A DNA stretch of 21,681 nucleotides from JBBTWO01 sp038062745 (GTDB lineage: Bacteria > Patescibacteriota > Microgenomatia > UBA8517), in assembly GCA_038062745.1 (NCBI GenBank), contig JBBTWO010000025.1, positions 1 through 21,681 on the forward strand, given 5' to 3'. The translations under genes and the position numbers were made by a program. The number at the start of each line of letters is the position of its first letter. Within the stretch, counting starts at the first letter, position 1. Positions 1 to 7,914 of this stretch are shown one piece after another. The notes under the pieces were generated by a model that searched no databases, had not been told where the DNA came from, and saw only the letters and a list, made by a program, of their open reading frames with translations.

Positions 1-1
1 G

Positions 2-856
2 GTTGATATTATTCTTTGTCTTTTAAACGACAGAATTGATGGAGAAGTAATGGATGCAGCTGGACCACAATTAAAAGTAATTTCCAATTATGCAGTTGGT
101 TTTGACAACATTGACATCGATGCAGCAACTAGTCGGGGAATTGTGGTTGCCAATACACCTTCAGATGCAGTAAATGAAGCTGTTGCCGAACACACTTGGG
201 CTTTAATGCTTTCGTTAGTTAGAAGGGTCGTAGAGTCAGATGAAGCGGTCAGGAGAGGTGCTTATAAAGGATGGGAGCCAGAAATCTTTTTAGGGCCAAC
301 ATTAAAAGGTAGAACTCTAGGCATTGTCGGTTTGGGAAGAATTGGAGCGATGGTGGCCAGACGAGCAAAAGGATTTGAAATGAAGATTGTGTATTACGGT
401 AGATCAAGAAATTCTGAGCTTGAGCAAGAATTGGGAGTTATCTACAGTTCTTTTGATGAGCTATTGTCTATGAGTGACGTGGTTTCTTTACATATTCCAG
501 GTTCTGATGACACAAGGCATATGATTAACTCTGCCAGTTTGGCAAAATTTAAGAAGGGTTCATATTTAATAAATACTGCCCGTGGTTTGTGTGTTGATGA
601 GCATGCTTTAGTTGATGCTTTAAAATCAGCAACTTTAGCTGGAGCTGCATTGGATGTGTTTGACAATGAACCAAACATTAATCCAGAACTTATTGGCATG
701 GAAAATGTGATTCTTACTCCTCACATTGCCTCAGCCACTTTTGAAGCCAGGTCAGAAATGGCCAATATGGCAGTTAACGCCATATTGGAAACAATTAGAG
801 GAAATATGCCTTCAAATATCGTAAACAAAGATGTTTGGGACAAAAGAAGAAAGTAA
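2..856 (+). CDS. D-isomer-specific 2-hydroxyacid dehydrogenase (5' end outside window)
   Basis: NAD(P)-dependent oxidoreductase of the D-2-hydroxyacid dehydrogenase family, cytosolic; members reduce 2-keto acids such as glyoxylate or hydroxypyruvate, or oxidise 3-phosphoglycerate. The frame is open from base 2 and reads typical family sequence before the first ATG at 50, so the start lies upstream of the window; 284 residues are visible. The Rossmann motif GLGRIG is at about 323-340. The catalytic triad is present: Arg (codon 581, in NTARG), Glu (668, in DNEP) and His (722, in TPHIAS). No C-terminal ACT domain follows, which favours a glyoxylate/hydroxypyruvate-reductase-like enzyme over a long-form SerA. 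The substrate cannot be read from sequence. The next gene starts 5 nt after the stop. Confidence 0.93.
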   Translation, partial: VDIILCLLNDRIDGEVMDAAGPQLKVISNYAVGFDNIDIDAATSRGIVVANTPSDAVNEAVAEHTWALMLSLVRRVVESDEAVRRGAYKGWEPEIFLGPTLKGRTLGIVGLGRIGAMVARRAKGFEMKIVYYGRSRNSELEQELGVIYSSFDELLSMSDVVSLHIPGSDDTRHMINSASLAKFKKGSYLINTARGLCVDEHALVDALKSATLAGAALDVFDNEPNINPELIGMENVILTPHIASATFEARSEMANMAVNAILETIRGNMPSNIVNKDVWDKRRK

Positions 857-861
857 AATTT

Positions 862-1893
862 ATGTTTCCATTCAAGAAAAAACAATCTGAAGAAGAGGTG
901 GAACAACAACTTCAGGAACAACAAGATTCACATCTTCCTGCCAGAAAAAGAAGAAAAGAGCCGATTAAACCTTGGGGAAGGAAGGAGAGATATTTAGTTC
1001 TGTCAATTTTATTGTTCACAACCTTAACATCAGCTGTTTTGGCGATGGCAGCCAGAGATTGGAAATTGCCAGGGCTGCCAAAACTTTCATTTTCAAATTT
1101 AAATTTATTTGACGGTGGAGAAATAATTATTGAAAACAAAAATAAAAACAAAGACAGTCAGTATGAGTCGATAATTGCCAAATTTAGAAACAAAACTAAT
1201 GATTTATCTGGAACATACGGCCTGTATGTTGTTGATCTAACAACTTCAGATTCGTATGGGCTTGCTCAAAATGAGATTTTTCAAGCAGCATCGCTTATTA
1301 AATTGCCAACAATGGTGGCCTATTACAAAGAAGTAGAGAAGGGAAACATAAAGCCAACCGACAAATATGTTTTGAAAGATGCAGATAAAATAGATGGATC
1401 AGGAAGCTTGCAGTATGAAAAATCAGGTAAAGCATATACTTATCAACAGTTGGTGGACTTGATGGGTAAGCAGTCAGACAATACAGCTTTTAATGTGATG
1501 ACAAAAAAGATTGGAGAAGAAAAAATAAATACCTATACTCTGGAATTTGGAATGGCTAAAACTAGTCTAGCAAACAATGATACAACACCTGCTGATATTG
1601 GAATATTTTTTGAAAAGCTATGGAAGGGAAAACTAATTAGTGACCAAAATAAAGAAATGTTATTGACCTCTTTAACAGACACTATTTACGAAGACTTTCT
1701 GCCAAAAGGCATCCCTGAAGACATAAGAGTGGCACATAAATTTGGCAGAGAAGTTCATGTTTTAAACGATGCAGGGATTATTTATATAGAAAAACCCTTT
1801 GTACTTGTACTGATGACAAAAGGAATTGTAGACAAAGAAGTTGAAGAAATATTTCCTGAGTTAGTTCGAGATATTTATACCGCGCTTAATTAA
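862..1893 (+). CDS. Membrane-anchored serine hydrolase, class A beta-lactamase fold
   Basis: 343 residues. A charged, Lys/Glu-rich cytoplasmic N-terminus is followed by one membrane segment (about 44-63) and an extracytoplasmic serine-hydrolase domain. The penicillin-recognising motifs are SLIK (144-147, SxxK), SDN (205-207) and KFG (293-295, in place of KTG). I see no clear equivalent of the omega-loop glutamate (ExxxN) needed for deacylation in true class A beta-lactamases; the stretch before TTPAD reads LEFGMAKTSLANND. A peptidoglycan-acting or uncharacterised esterase role is therefore as likely as drug resistance. The start is ATG 862; an in-frame TTG at 835 would overlap the upstream gene. 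The 3' end overlaps the convergent PBP gene by 8 nt. Adjacency to a PBP suggests a cell-wall role (inference). Confidence 0.85.
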   Translation: MFPFKKKQSEEEVEQQLQEQQDSHLPARKRRKEPIKPWGRKERYLVLSILLFTTLTSAVLAMAARDWKLPGLPKLSFSNLNLFDGGEIIIENKNKNKDSQYESIIAKFRNKTNDLSGTYGLYVVDLTTSDSYGLAQNEIFQAASLIKLPTMVAYYKEVEKGNIKPTDKYVLKDADKIDGSGSLQYEKSGKAYTYQQLVDLMGKQSDNTAFNVMTKKIGEEKINTYTLEFGMAKTSLANNDTTPADIGIFFEKLWKGKLISDQNKEMLLTSLTDTIYEDFLPKGIPEDIRVAHKFGREVHVLNDAGIIYIEKPFVLVLMTKGIVDKEVEEIFPELVRDIYTALN

Positions 1894-4171
1894 TAGTACT
1901 TGCAGCTTCTGGAAGCAACTGACCAACTCCTATTTGTTTATTTTTGTCTCTCTTTTCCCTGTCAGCATTAATTTTATCGATGGTTTCTTTTTTGCAAGCC
2001 AGGGTTGGTGCTTTCTCTTTTAAGAACCACTCCGTTCTAGTTGGACAACCTTGGCAGGCAAGCGTACCAGTTAGGGTACAAATTGGAATTTTAACTAATC
2101 CTTCAGGTTGTATCCAGTCGGCTGTTTTTTCTTGAGCCAGAAGCCCAAAAATTATTTTGTTCCAAATTGGAGCAGCACCCGTAATGCCTGAAGCAATTCT
2201 ACTCATTGGGCTGCCGTCATTATTTCCTACCCAAACTGCAACTAAATATTTTTGATTAAAGCCAAGTGTTAAGTTGTCACGCAAATCGTTACTGGTTCCA
2301 GTTTTTACTGCGACCTCTGGATGATTTCTAACCACAAGAGCGGAGTTACTTCCAAAAGCAGGGGACCTGGCGCCGTTATCTTTTAAAATATCAATTAATT
2401 GATATGCGACTCGTGGATCCAAGACTTCAGTGGTATTGCTGGTGTTTTGTTCTAAGACGTCATTTTTATAATTGGTGACTTTGGTGATTGACATCAGCTC
2501 TGTTTTTTTGCCGTAATTGGCAACGGTTGCAAAAAGATTTGCCACTTCTAAAAGTTTCACTTCACCACCACCCAAAGTAAGTGACAAACCAAATCTGGAT
2601 CTATCTTTCCAAGTATTAATGCCCATTTTCTCTCCCAAATCAATCATTTTTTCAACTCCATATGAAGCCAGTAATCTAACGGCTGGAATATTTCTTGATT
2701 GAGCTAAAGCATCACGAATTGTTAGTGGACCTTTGAAAGTTCCATCATAATTTTTTGGTGCATATGGCGGCTGTCCGGCAGTATTAAAAGTAACTGGTGT
2801 ATCCTGTAAGATTGATGAGGGAGTATATCCATTGCCAAGAGCATATGCATAGTTTAAAACTTTAATCGATGACCCAGGCTGCCTAAGACGAGTGGTGACA
2901 TTAACATTGCCATCGTTTTTAGTATCAAAATAATCTTTTGATCCAACCATGGCCAAGATGTCTCCAGTTTGAACATCAAGTACGACACTTGCCCCATTGG
3001 TTACATGCAGCCGGGAAAGTTTCTCAACTTCTGTTTTTATAGATTCTTCAGCTAATTTTTGAATATTGTAATCAAGGGTGGTGTAAACTTCTAATCCCCC
3101 TTGTTCAACCATTTCTTCACCATATTTTTCAACCAATTTTTCTCGAACATACATTACAAAGTGGGGAGCTTTAATGTCGGTTTTGTTGTCGACGAATTTT
3201 AATTGTTCGGCAGCTGCTTTGTCGGCATCTTCTTGTTTTATAAATTTGTTTACTACCATTAAATGAAGAACATCTTTTTGTCTTTGAATACTGTTTTCAG
3301 GATTGGAGCCAAAAGGAGAGAATCTGGTTGGACTTTTTGGTAATCCTGCCAACAAAGATGCTTCACCCAAAGATATATCTCTAACACTTTTTCCAAAGTA
3401 AACTTGAGAAGCTTCTTCGATTCCATAAGCTGATCCTCCATATGACACTTCATTAAGATACATCTCAAAAATTTCGTTTTTGGTATACATCATTTCAGTT
3501 TCTACTGAGAGCAGTATCTCTTTTACTTTTCTGACTAACGTTTTTTCTGGAGACAAAAGAGCGTTTTTAACTAATTGTTGGGTAATTGTTGACCCTCCTG
3601 ATCTCTCTCCTTGAGTTGCGTTTTTATAAATCGATCTGCCAATTCCGCGAAGAGAAAAACCTGGATGGCTATAAAATTCTGCGTCCTCTGCTGCCAGAGT
3701 GGCGTACCTTACATGTGAGGGAACATCTGCCAATTTTATTGGAGTTCTATTTTCGTCTTTATAAATCTTATACAAAAGAACTCCGTTTCGATCATATATT
3801 TTTGTTGACATCACTTGTTGTCTGGTTGTTAATTGTCTGGGGGAAGGAAGGTCTTTGAATATTAATATTCCCAGAGAAAGGATGGTGATCAAAAACAAAA
3901 GAAGAAAGACAAACTTGGGTAAAGAGAGTTTAGAAAAAGCAAGTTTTTTCTTTTTTGTTAATTTATTTATATATTTTGGTAAGGCACGAATATTTGAAGA
4001 GATAGTTTCAACAGTAAGGTTAGCTATTTTTCCAATTGCAGACACAGTTAGTAAAAGTCCTATAAGTGTGTATTCAATTACCAAGTAAAGGGGTTTACCG
4101 ATGTTTATAAGCACGGCTTTTGACAAATTGGTCAGCTTGGGAACTTTGGTGATTTTCTTTTTTCTGGCCAT
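1886..4171 (-). CDS. Class A penicillin-binding protein (glycosyltransferase/transpeptidase)
   Basis: Bifunctional peptidoglycan synthase, 761 residues, acting outside the cytoplasmic membrane: it polymerises lipid II and cross-links peptide stems. The N-terminus has two hydrophobic segments (about 28-50 and 86-106). The GT51 domain follows, with its catalytic Glu in AEDAEFY (162) and the GGSTITQQLVKN motif (192-203). The transpeptidase has SSIK (434-437, nucleophile Ser434), SRN (492-494) and KTG (623-625). A Cys-containing tail follows about residue 690. The second PBP at 7898-10135 has the same domain order and many shared stretches, so the two are paralogues on the same strand with the DGR between them. 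ATG 4171 has no Shine-Dalgarno but a TACAAT hexamer 9 nt upstream, suggesting a leaderless message. Confidence 0.95.
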   Translation of the reverse strand: MARKKKITKVPKLTNLSKAVLINIGKPLYLVIEYTLIGLLLTVSAIGKIANLTVETISSNIRALPKYINKLTKKKKLAFSKLSLPKFVFLLLFLITILSLGILIFKDLPSPRQLTTRQQVMSTKIYDRNGVLLYKIYKDENRTPIKLADVPSHVRYATLAAEDAEFYSHPGFSLRGIGRSIYKNATQGERSGGSTITQQLVKNALLSPEKTLVRKVKEILLSVETEMMYTKNEIFEMYLNEVSYGGSAYGIEEASQVYFGKSVRDISLGEASLLAGLPKSPTRFSPFGSNPENSIQRQKDVLHLMVVNKFIKQEDADKAAAEQLKFVDNKTDIKAPHFVMYVREKLVEKYGEEMVEQGGLEVYTTLDYNIQKLAEESIKTEVEKLSRLHVTNGASVVLDVQTGDILAMVGSKDYFDTKNDGNVNVTTRLRQPGSSIKVLNYAYALGNGYTPSSILQDTPVTFNTAGQPPYAPKNYDGTFKGPLTIRDALAQSRNIPAVRLLASYGVEKMIDLGEKMGINTWKDRSRFGLSLTLGGGEVKLLEVANLFATVANYGKKTELMSITKVTNYKNDVLEQNTSNTTEVLDPRVAYQLIDILKDNGARSPAFGSNSALVVRNHPEVAVKTGTSNDLRDNLTLGFNQKYLVAVWVGNNDGSPMSRIASGITGAAPIWNKIIFGLLAQEKTADWIQPEGLVKIPICTLTGTLACQGCPTRTEWFLKEKAPTLACKKETIDKINADREKRDKNKQIGVGQLLPEAASTIN

Positions 4172-4180
4172 TAGACCTAT

Positions 4181-4186
4181 ATTGTA
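4181..4186 (-). promoter_or_regulatory. Putative -10 element of the first PBP gene
   Basis: TACAAT on the minus strand ends 9 nt before the ATG at 4171. No good -35 hexamer is visible at the expected distance. If real, transcription would start within a few bases of the start codon. Confidence 0.35.
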
Positions 4187-4220
4187 AGACTAAAGCGCCT
4201 TTTTGGGTAGAGGATGTATA

Positions 4221-4225
4221 GAGGA
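4221..4225 (+). promoter_or_regulatory. Ribosome binding site of the DGR target gene
   Basis: GAGGA lies 5 nt before ATG 4231. It is one of the clearest Shine-Dalgarno matches in the window and supports 4231 over the in-frame Met at 4270 as the start. Confidence 0.65.
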
Positions 4226-4230
4226 AATTT

Positions 4231-6141
4231 ATGCACAAGTCAAAAAGATTTGTTAATATTGTAAGTAATATGGATTATGAATCTGACAATCCTGCCTTTT
4301 TGAAAGAAAAATACTCAGGTTTGCACGTAAGTCGGGAGTCTTTGTCGGCAGCTAGACGCACGAAAGTTTTATCTGGAGAATCTGTTTCCCAAAAACCTAA
4401 CGATCGAATTGATAATCTATTGGAGCGGTATGGACAATTTGCCTTTGATTCTGAAAAGAGGAATCGTTTGCGATCGATGATAATGAATGAGTATATTTAC
4501 TCCAACAAAGAAAAACTAGCAGAGGGTGCGGCTCGGGTTGAAGAAAGAGCTGCAAGAGAACTTGGTATTGATATGCATTATGGAGAGGAGGCTTTAGACA
4601 TGCGTGGAGATATTGCTGCTGTAGATTTAGAAAAATCTTTGGATCAATGGATAAATTATTTTTCAGATCCAAATGAACCATATGCTCCTTGGTTTAGATA
4701 TTATGCATTTAGAAGTGTCTTGGAATTGGGGCGCTGGGATAAAGATAAAAATAAATTTCCCAAACGCTCTCCTGGCACAAACCTTCTTTTTCCAGATATT
4801 GATAGAGGGGCGTTAGGTTATGTCCAGGACATGATAAGTTCTGCAACCAATATGGATATTTTAGAGAAAATTCAAAAAGGACAAAGGCAAATGGACACTC
4901 CAACCGGGGAAGTTTTGACTCAGAAAAAAGCTCAAGATTTTGCCAAGCTTTCCTTTGCCGAACAATATGCAGAAGGGATTAGGCAAAAGGGAGAAATTAC
5001 TCCTGAAATGAGAGAAGAAACAAAAGGCATGTGGATAACATATCGTCAAGGAACCGATCCAACTGCTCTTTGGAAGTCTCTTCAAAACAAAGGAACATCT
5101 TGGTGTACTGCTGGTTTTGGAACTGCAAAAGCACAACTTGATGGGGGAGACTTCCATGTTTATTACACTTTAGATAGATATGGTAATCCAACAATTCCAA
5201 GAGTTGCTATTCGTATGCAAGAAGGAGTTATTTTTGAAGCACGAGGAGTTGCTGACAGCCAACAAAACATAGAAGGAAATATGGGAGATATTGCTGAAAA
5301 ACAGATTGACAAACTTCCTGGAGCAGAAAAATACCGCAAAGCAAAATCTGACATGAGACTTTTGACTGAAATTGAGAATAGAGTAAAACAAGGACAGGAT
5401 TTATCACGGCCAGAACTAATATTTTTGTATGAAATAAATTCTCCAATCGAAGGCTTTGGATATGAGAAAGATCCTCGAATCAAAGAGTTGAAAGATTTCC
5501 GTGTTGCTCAGGGACTAATAAAAACAGATGTTTTAATTGTTCTTGGAACCAAAGATCATCCACTGCTTCCAAGTCAAATTGCTTGGGGTACTTCCGATGT
5601 TATAACTGAAAATACTAAAGCGTATATCGGACCGCTTTTCCCAGGTATTTTTAAATTACTGCCGAAAGAAGTTGAAATATATGAATCATTCCCCAATGGG
5701 AGAATAAAGAGACCCGAATTGACTGCCCAAGGAGAAGCTGATTTAAGTGACACAAATGTTTCTGAATGGGTTAAAAGTGATCTGCTTACACAAGTTGATT
5801 ATCCTAAACAAAAGGTAACTCTTAGCTTAGTAATCTTGACACCGGCAATGGTTGGACTTCCAAATGGAGCTACAAAGAAAGAATTTTTTGAAAAAGCAGC
5901 TTCTCTCGGTGCCAAACTCTGCCCCGCCTTTGTTGGACCACATTTGAGAGAACAATACAAAGACCAACCAGATGGTGAATGGCTGACTATCGCTATGGAG
6001 CCAATTACTGATGCCGACGGCCGTCCGTTCGTGTTCCGGCTGTCCTGTGGCGGTGGTGGCTTGTGGCTGGGTAGCAGCATTGCCTTCGGGAGCCGTCGTT
6101 GGGATTCCGGCAGCTGGGCCGTTTTCTTGGTTAGCAGGTAG
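4231..6141 (+). CDS. DGR target (variable) protein with C-terminal C-type-lectin-like variable domain
   Basis: 636 residues, no signal peptide and no membrane segment, so probably cytosolic unless exported by an unknown route. Residues 1-260 are charged and helical and I do not recognise them. Residues about 268-370 hold a conserved-looking module with TSWCTAG (Trp291, Cys292), GGDFHVYYTLD and GNPTIPRVAIRM; the SWC stretch is reminiscent of PcfJ-like proteins, a weak resemblance. Residues about 529-636 are the variable domain: a constant part with LCPAFVGPHLREQY, DQPDGEWLTIAMEPI, then the VR (591-636) with GLWL and the terminal WAVFLVSR. The layout fits the C-type-lectin/FGE-like fold of known DGR targets. 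Twenty-one or more codons differ from the template, all through adenine changes. The gene is divergent from the PBP, 59 nt away. Fold and DGR role are well supported; the N-terminal function and the ligand are unknown. Confidence 0.9.
   Translation: MHKSKRFVNIVSNMDYESDNPAFLKEKYSGLHVSRESLSAARRTKVLSGESVSQKPNDRIDNLLERYGQFAFDSEKRNRLRSMIMNEYIYSNKEKLAEGAARVEERAARELGIDMHYGEEALDMRGDIAAVDLEKSLDQWINYFSDPNEPYAPWFRYYAFRSVLELGRWDKDKNKFPKRSPGTNLLFPDIDRGALGYVQDMISSATNMDILEKIQKGQRQMDTPTGEVLTQKKAQDFAKLSFAEQYAEGIRQKGEITPEMREETKGMWITYRQGTDPTALWKSLQNKGTSWCTAGFGTAKAQLDGGDFHVYYTLDRYGNPTIPRVAIRMQEGVIFEARGVADSQQNIEGNMGDIAEKQIDKLPGAEKYRKAKSDMRLLTEIENRVKQGQDLSRPELIFLYEINSPIEGFGYEKDPRIKELKDFRVAQGLIKTDVLIVLGTKDHPLLPSQIAWGTSDVITENTKAYIGPLFPGIFKLLPKEVEIYESFPNGRIKRPELTAQGEADLSDTNVSEWVKSDLLTQVDYPKQKVTLSLVILTPAMVGLPNGATKKEFFEKAASLGAKLCPAFVGPHLREQYKDQPDGEWLTIAMEPITDADGRPFVFRLSCGGGGLWLGSSIAFGSRRWDSGSWAVFLVSR
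6001..6139 (+). repeat. DGR variable repeat (VR)
   Basis: 139 bp at the very 3' end of the target gene, aligned without gaps to the template repeat 417 bp downstream. 108 positions are identical. All 31 mismatches fall where the template has A; none falls on a template C, G or T. Over the core from 6007 there are 28 changes: 17 A-to-G, 6 A-to-T and 5 A-to-C. Every changed codon in the core (20) alters the amino acid. The block CCGTTTTCTTGGTTAG (6119-6134) is unchanged and is the likely homing-initiation region. The homology ends on the first base of the TAG stop. I see no convincing cruciform just after it. Confidence 0.97.
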
Positions 6142-6159
6142 TTTTGAAACTTTGTCACT

Positions 6160-6186
6160 TTGACCCTTAAAAAAATTTGCTACACT
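6160..6186 (+). promoter_or_regulatory. Putative promoter of the template RNA
   Basis: TTGACC (6160-6165) and TACACT (6181-6186) are separated by 15 nt, short of the ideal 17, but the -10 is preceded by TGC, an extended -10 motif. It lies 20 nt after the target stop codon and points toward the TR and the reverse transcriptase. It could give a separate template transcript rather than read-through from the target gene. Confidence 0.4.
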
Positions 6187-6323
6187 AATATTAGTTTGGT
6201 TTTATTGAATGGCTAAGGCTCTTCTAAACCTCTCTGGCAAATTTAAATTGGGAATATGAACGATTAAGGTCTTTCGTAGGGGGTTTATCTTTGTCTAGAA
6301 AAGAAATACTTGGTGTACTTTGC

Positions 6324-6343
6324 TTGTAATTAGCTAATTACAA
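6324..6343. repeat. 20-bp perfect palindrome upstream of the TR
   Basis: Half-site TTGTAATTAG is followed directly by its exact reverse complement. It sits 75 bp before the TR. It may be an operator for a dimeric repressor or a hairpin in the template-RNA leader. It is not a terminator, because no T-run follows. Confidence 0.6.
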
Positions 6344-6417
6344 ATTAAATACAATCTGCACCTTTTCGCCTAGTTTTTTGCGGTTTGTGTGGATAGTGAC
6401 TATAGATGGCGAAGTGC

Positions 6418-6556
6418 ACAAAAACTGATGCCAACGGCAATCCGAACGTGTTCAAACTGAACTGTGACGATGGTGGCTTGTGGCTGAATAGCAACATTGC
6501 CAACGAGAGCAATCATTGGAATTCCGACAACAGGACCGTTTTCTTGGTTAGAAAGT
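6418..6556 (+). repeat. DGR template repeat (TR)
   Basis: Invariant donor copy for the VR, same orientation. It carries 44 adenines, 31 of them altered in the VR. It is rich in AAY codons (10 in the core), which adenine mutagenesis can turn into many residues without creating stop codons. The TR lies in an open frame from ATG 6406 to TAG 6570, in register with the target reading frame; I take this as a consequence of its origin rather than a gene. The last nine bases overlap the end of the antisense avd gene. Confidence 0.97.
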
Positions 6557-6892
6557 GTTTCTTTTCTTAGGGTGGTCAATATTATTTTTCCATCCACCAA
6601 ACATCCTGCCGATTTCTTGGAGTTTGAGTGAAATTTCTTCATAGTGTTTATGGGAGATGAACTTTGCCTCCCAAGCTGTCAGAATTAGGAATTTAAGAGC
6701 GTCGAGGATTAAGATGCAGTCAATTATTTTTTGGATTTTTACATCTTTCGGGCTAAAATAAGCAAGGTATGAAAATTCCAAAAGATCTAAGAATTTATTT
6801 TCAATCCGCAGTCCTATTATATATCTGGCAGACTTTGGCATATGGGGAGTGACACTAAGCCATACCAAATACCCCTCTTTGATTTTTGTCAA
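6548..6892 (-). CDS. avd: Avd-like DGR accessory protein (four-helix bundle)
   Basis: 114 residues matching the Avd/S23-ribosomal-protein-like four-helix-bundle family, which in known DGRs forms a basic pentamer that binds the reverse transcriptase and template RNA. Diagnostic features are the N-terminal YLVWL, PKSARYIIGLRIENKFLDLL, and the C-terminal YEEISLKLQEIGRMFGGW. The annotated start is TTG 6892 with no Shine-Dalgarno. The frame stays open upstream through the (CT)17 tract to about 6961. An ATG at 6957 (MAKPSS followed by a Leu-Ser run) is one frame off and would join if the tract lost one dinucleotide. The gene is antisense to the target, TR and reverse transcriptase, and its stop lies inside the TR. 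Known avd genes are usually co-directional, so this arrangement is unusual. Confidence 0.85.
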   Translation of the reverse strand: MTKIKEGYLVWLSVTPHMPKSARYIIGLRIENKFLDLLEFSYLAYFSPKDVKIQKIIDCILILDALKFLILTAWEAKFISHKHYEEISLKLQEIGRMFGGWKNNIDHPKKRNTF

Positions 6893-6905
6893 AATAGAAG
6901 CGCTA

Positions 6906-6948
<43 letters not shown>

Positions 6949-6957
6949 CTTCGCCAT

Positions 6958-7914
6958 ATTTTTAATAGTATCATTTCGATTGAAAATTTACTTGCATCTT
7001 GGGAGGAATTTTTAAAAGGCAAAAGAAAAAGGAAAGATGTTGTCAAATTCTCAATTAATCTGATCTCTAATGTTTTAGAGATTCATGAACAGCTTAGCGA
7101 GAAAACTTATAAGCATGGGGTTTATTGTGCCTTTAAAATTAATGATCCAAAACCAAGAGATATCCATAAAGCCAGTGTTGGGGATAGACTTATTCACCAC
7201 GCACTTTACAGGATATTGTATCCTTACTTTGACAAGAAATTTATTTTTGATTCTTACTCCTGCAGAGTAAATAAAGGCACTCATAAAGCACTTGATCGGT
7301 TTAGATTATTTTTCCAAAAAGCTTCAAAAAATAATACCAAAACTGTTTGGGTATTAAAGTGCGACATTAAAAAGTTTTTTGCCAATATCGATCACTTTGT
7401 TTTGAAAAATATCCTTCAAGAAAACATTTATGATATGGATGTAAATTGGCTTCTAGAACAGGTGATTCATAGTTTTAATACCGCAGGGCAAACCGGGGTA
7501 GGACTGCCTTTGGGGAACCTAACCAGCCAGCTTTTAGTAAATATCTATATGAACAAATTTGACCAGTTTATTAAAAGGAAATTAAAAATAAAATATTACC
7601 TCCGATATGCAGATGATTTTGTAATTTTTCACACGGACAAACAATTCCTTGAGACTCTTGTTCCTAAAATTTCAGAGTTTCTGAAAAGGGAATTAAAACT
7701 TTCTCTAAATATGACCAAAGTTTTTATAAAAACAGCTGCATCTGGAGTGGATTTTCTGGGCTGGGTGCATTTTCCAAACTGTCGTATATTAAGAACCAGC
7801 ACCAAAAAAAGAATGCTTAAAAAACTAAATCAAGACAATCTTTCTTCTTATCTTGGACTTTTAAAACATGGCAATACACATAAAATTGTTGAAAAAATTA
7901 CTGGATCCTTTTAA
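6958..7914 (+). CDS. DGR reverse transcriptase (start codon non-canonical or missing)
   Basis: Reverse transcriptase of the DGR clade, which copies the template RNA with adenine-directed errors for transfer into the VR. Counting from ATT 6958 the protein has 318 residues. It shows IISIENLLASWEEFLKGK (N-terminal RT0-like region), SYSCRVNKGTH, catalytic Asp136 in KCDIKKFF, the DGR-type motif GLPLGNLTSQ (182-191; group II intron enzymes have PQGG here) and YADD (217-220). The C-terminal VDFLGW and YLGLLKHGN are also typical. No maturase or endonuclease domain follows. The first in-frame canonical codon, TTG 7216, lies deep in the domain, so the true start is either ATT 6958, with AGGAAGG 9 nt before it, or was disrupted by the GA tract. 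The stop is 17 nt inside the convergent PBP gene. Confidence 0.93.
   Translation: MFNSIISIENLLASWEEFLKGKRKRKDVVKFSINLISNVLEIHEQLSEKTYKHGVYCAFKINDPKPRDIHKASVGDRLIHHALYRILYPYFDKKFIFDSYSCRVNKGTHKALDRFRLFFQKASKNNTKTVWVLKCDIKKFFANIDHFVLKNILQENIYDMDVNWLLEQVIHSFNTAGQTGVGLPLGNLTSQLLVNIYMNKFDQFIKRKLKIKYYLRYADDFVIFHTDKQFLETLVPKISEFLKRELKLSLNMTKVFIKTAASGVDFLGWVHFPNCRILRTSTKKRMLKKLNQDNLSSYLGLLKHGNTHKIVEKITGSF

Larger units (their letters stand above)
6142..6547. other. Intergenic region between target gene and avd; contains TR and its leader
   Basis: About 400 bp with no ordinary gene. It holds a possible promoter (6160-6186), a 20-bp perfect palindrome (6324-6343) and the template repeat (6418-6556). 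I read it as the template-RNA transcription unit: the leader would run from about 6193 to the TR. Nothing else recognisable lies in 6193-6323. Confidence 0.6.

Noticed and set aside
6141..6150. Cruciform hairpin after the VR, as in Bordetella phage
   Set aside because: Only a 4-bp stem (GTTT-TG-AAAC) is present; not convincing.
6406..6570. 54-codon frame starting ATG through the TR
   Set aside because: It is in register with the target gene because TR and VR share ancestry; there is no ribosome site and the tail after the TR is unrelated. I treat it as non-coding template.
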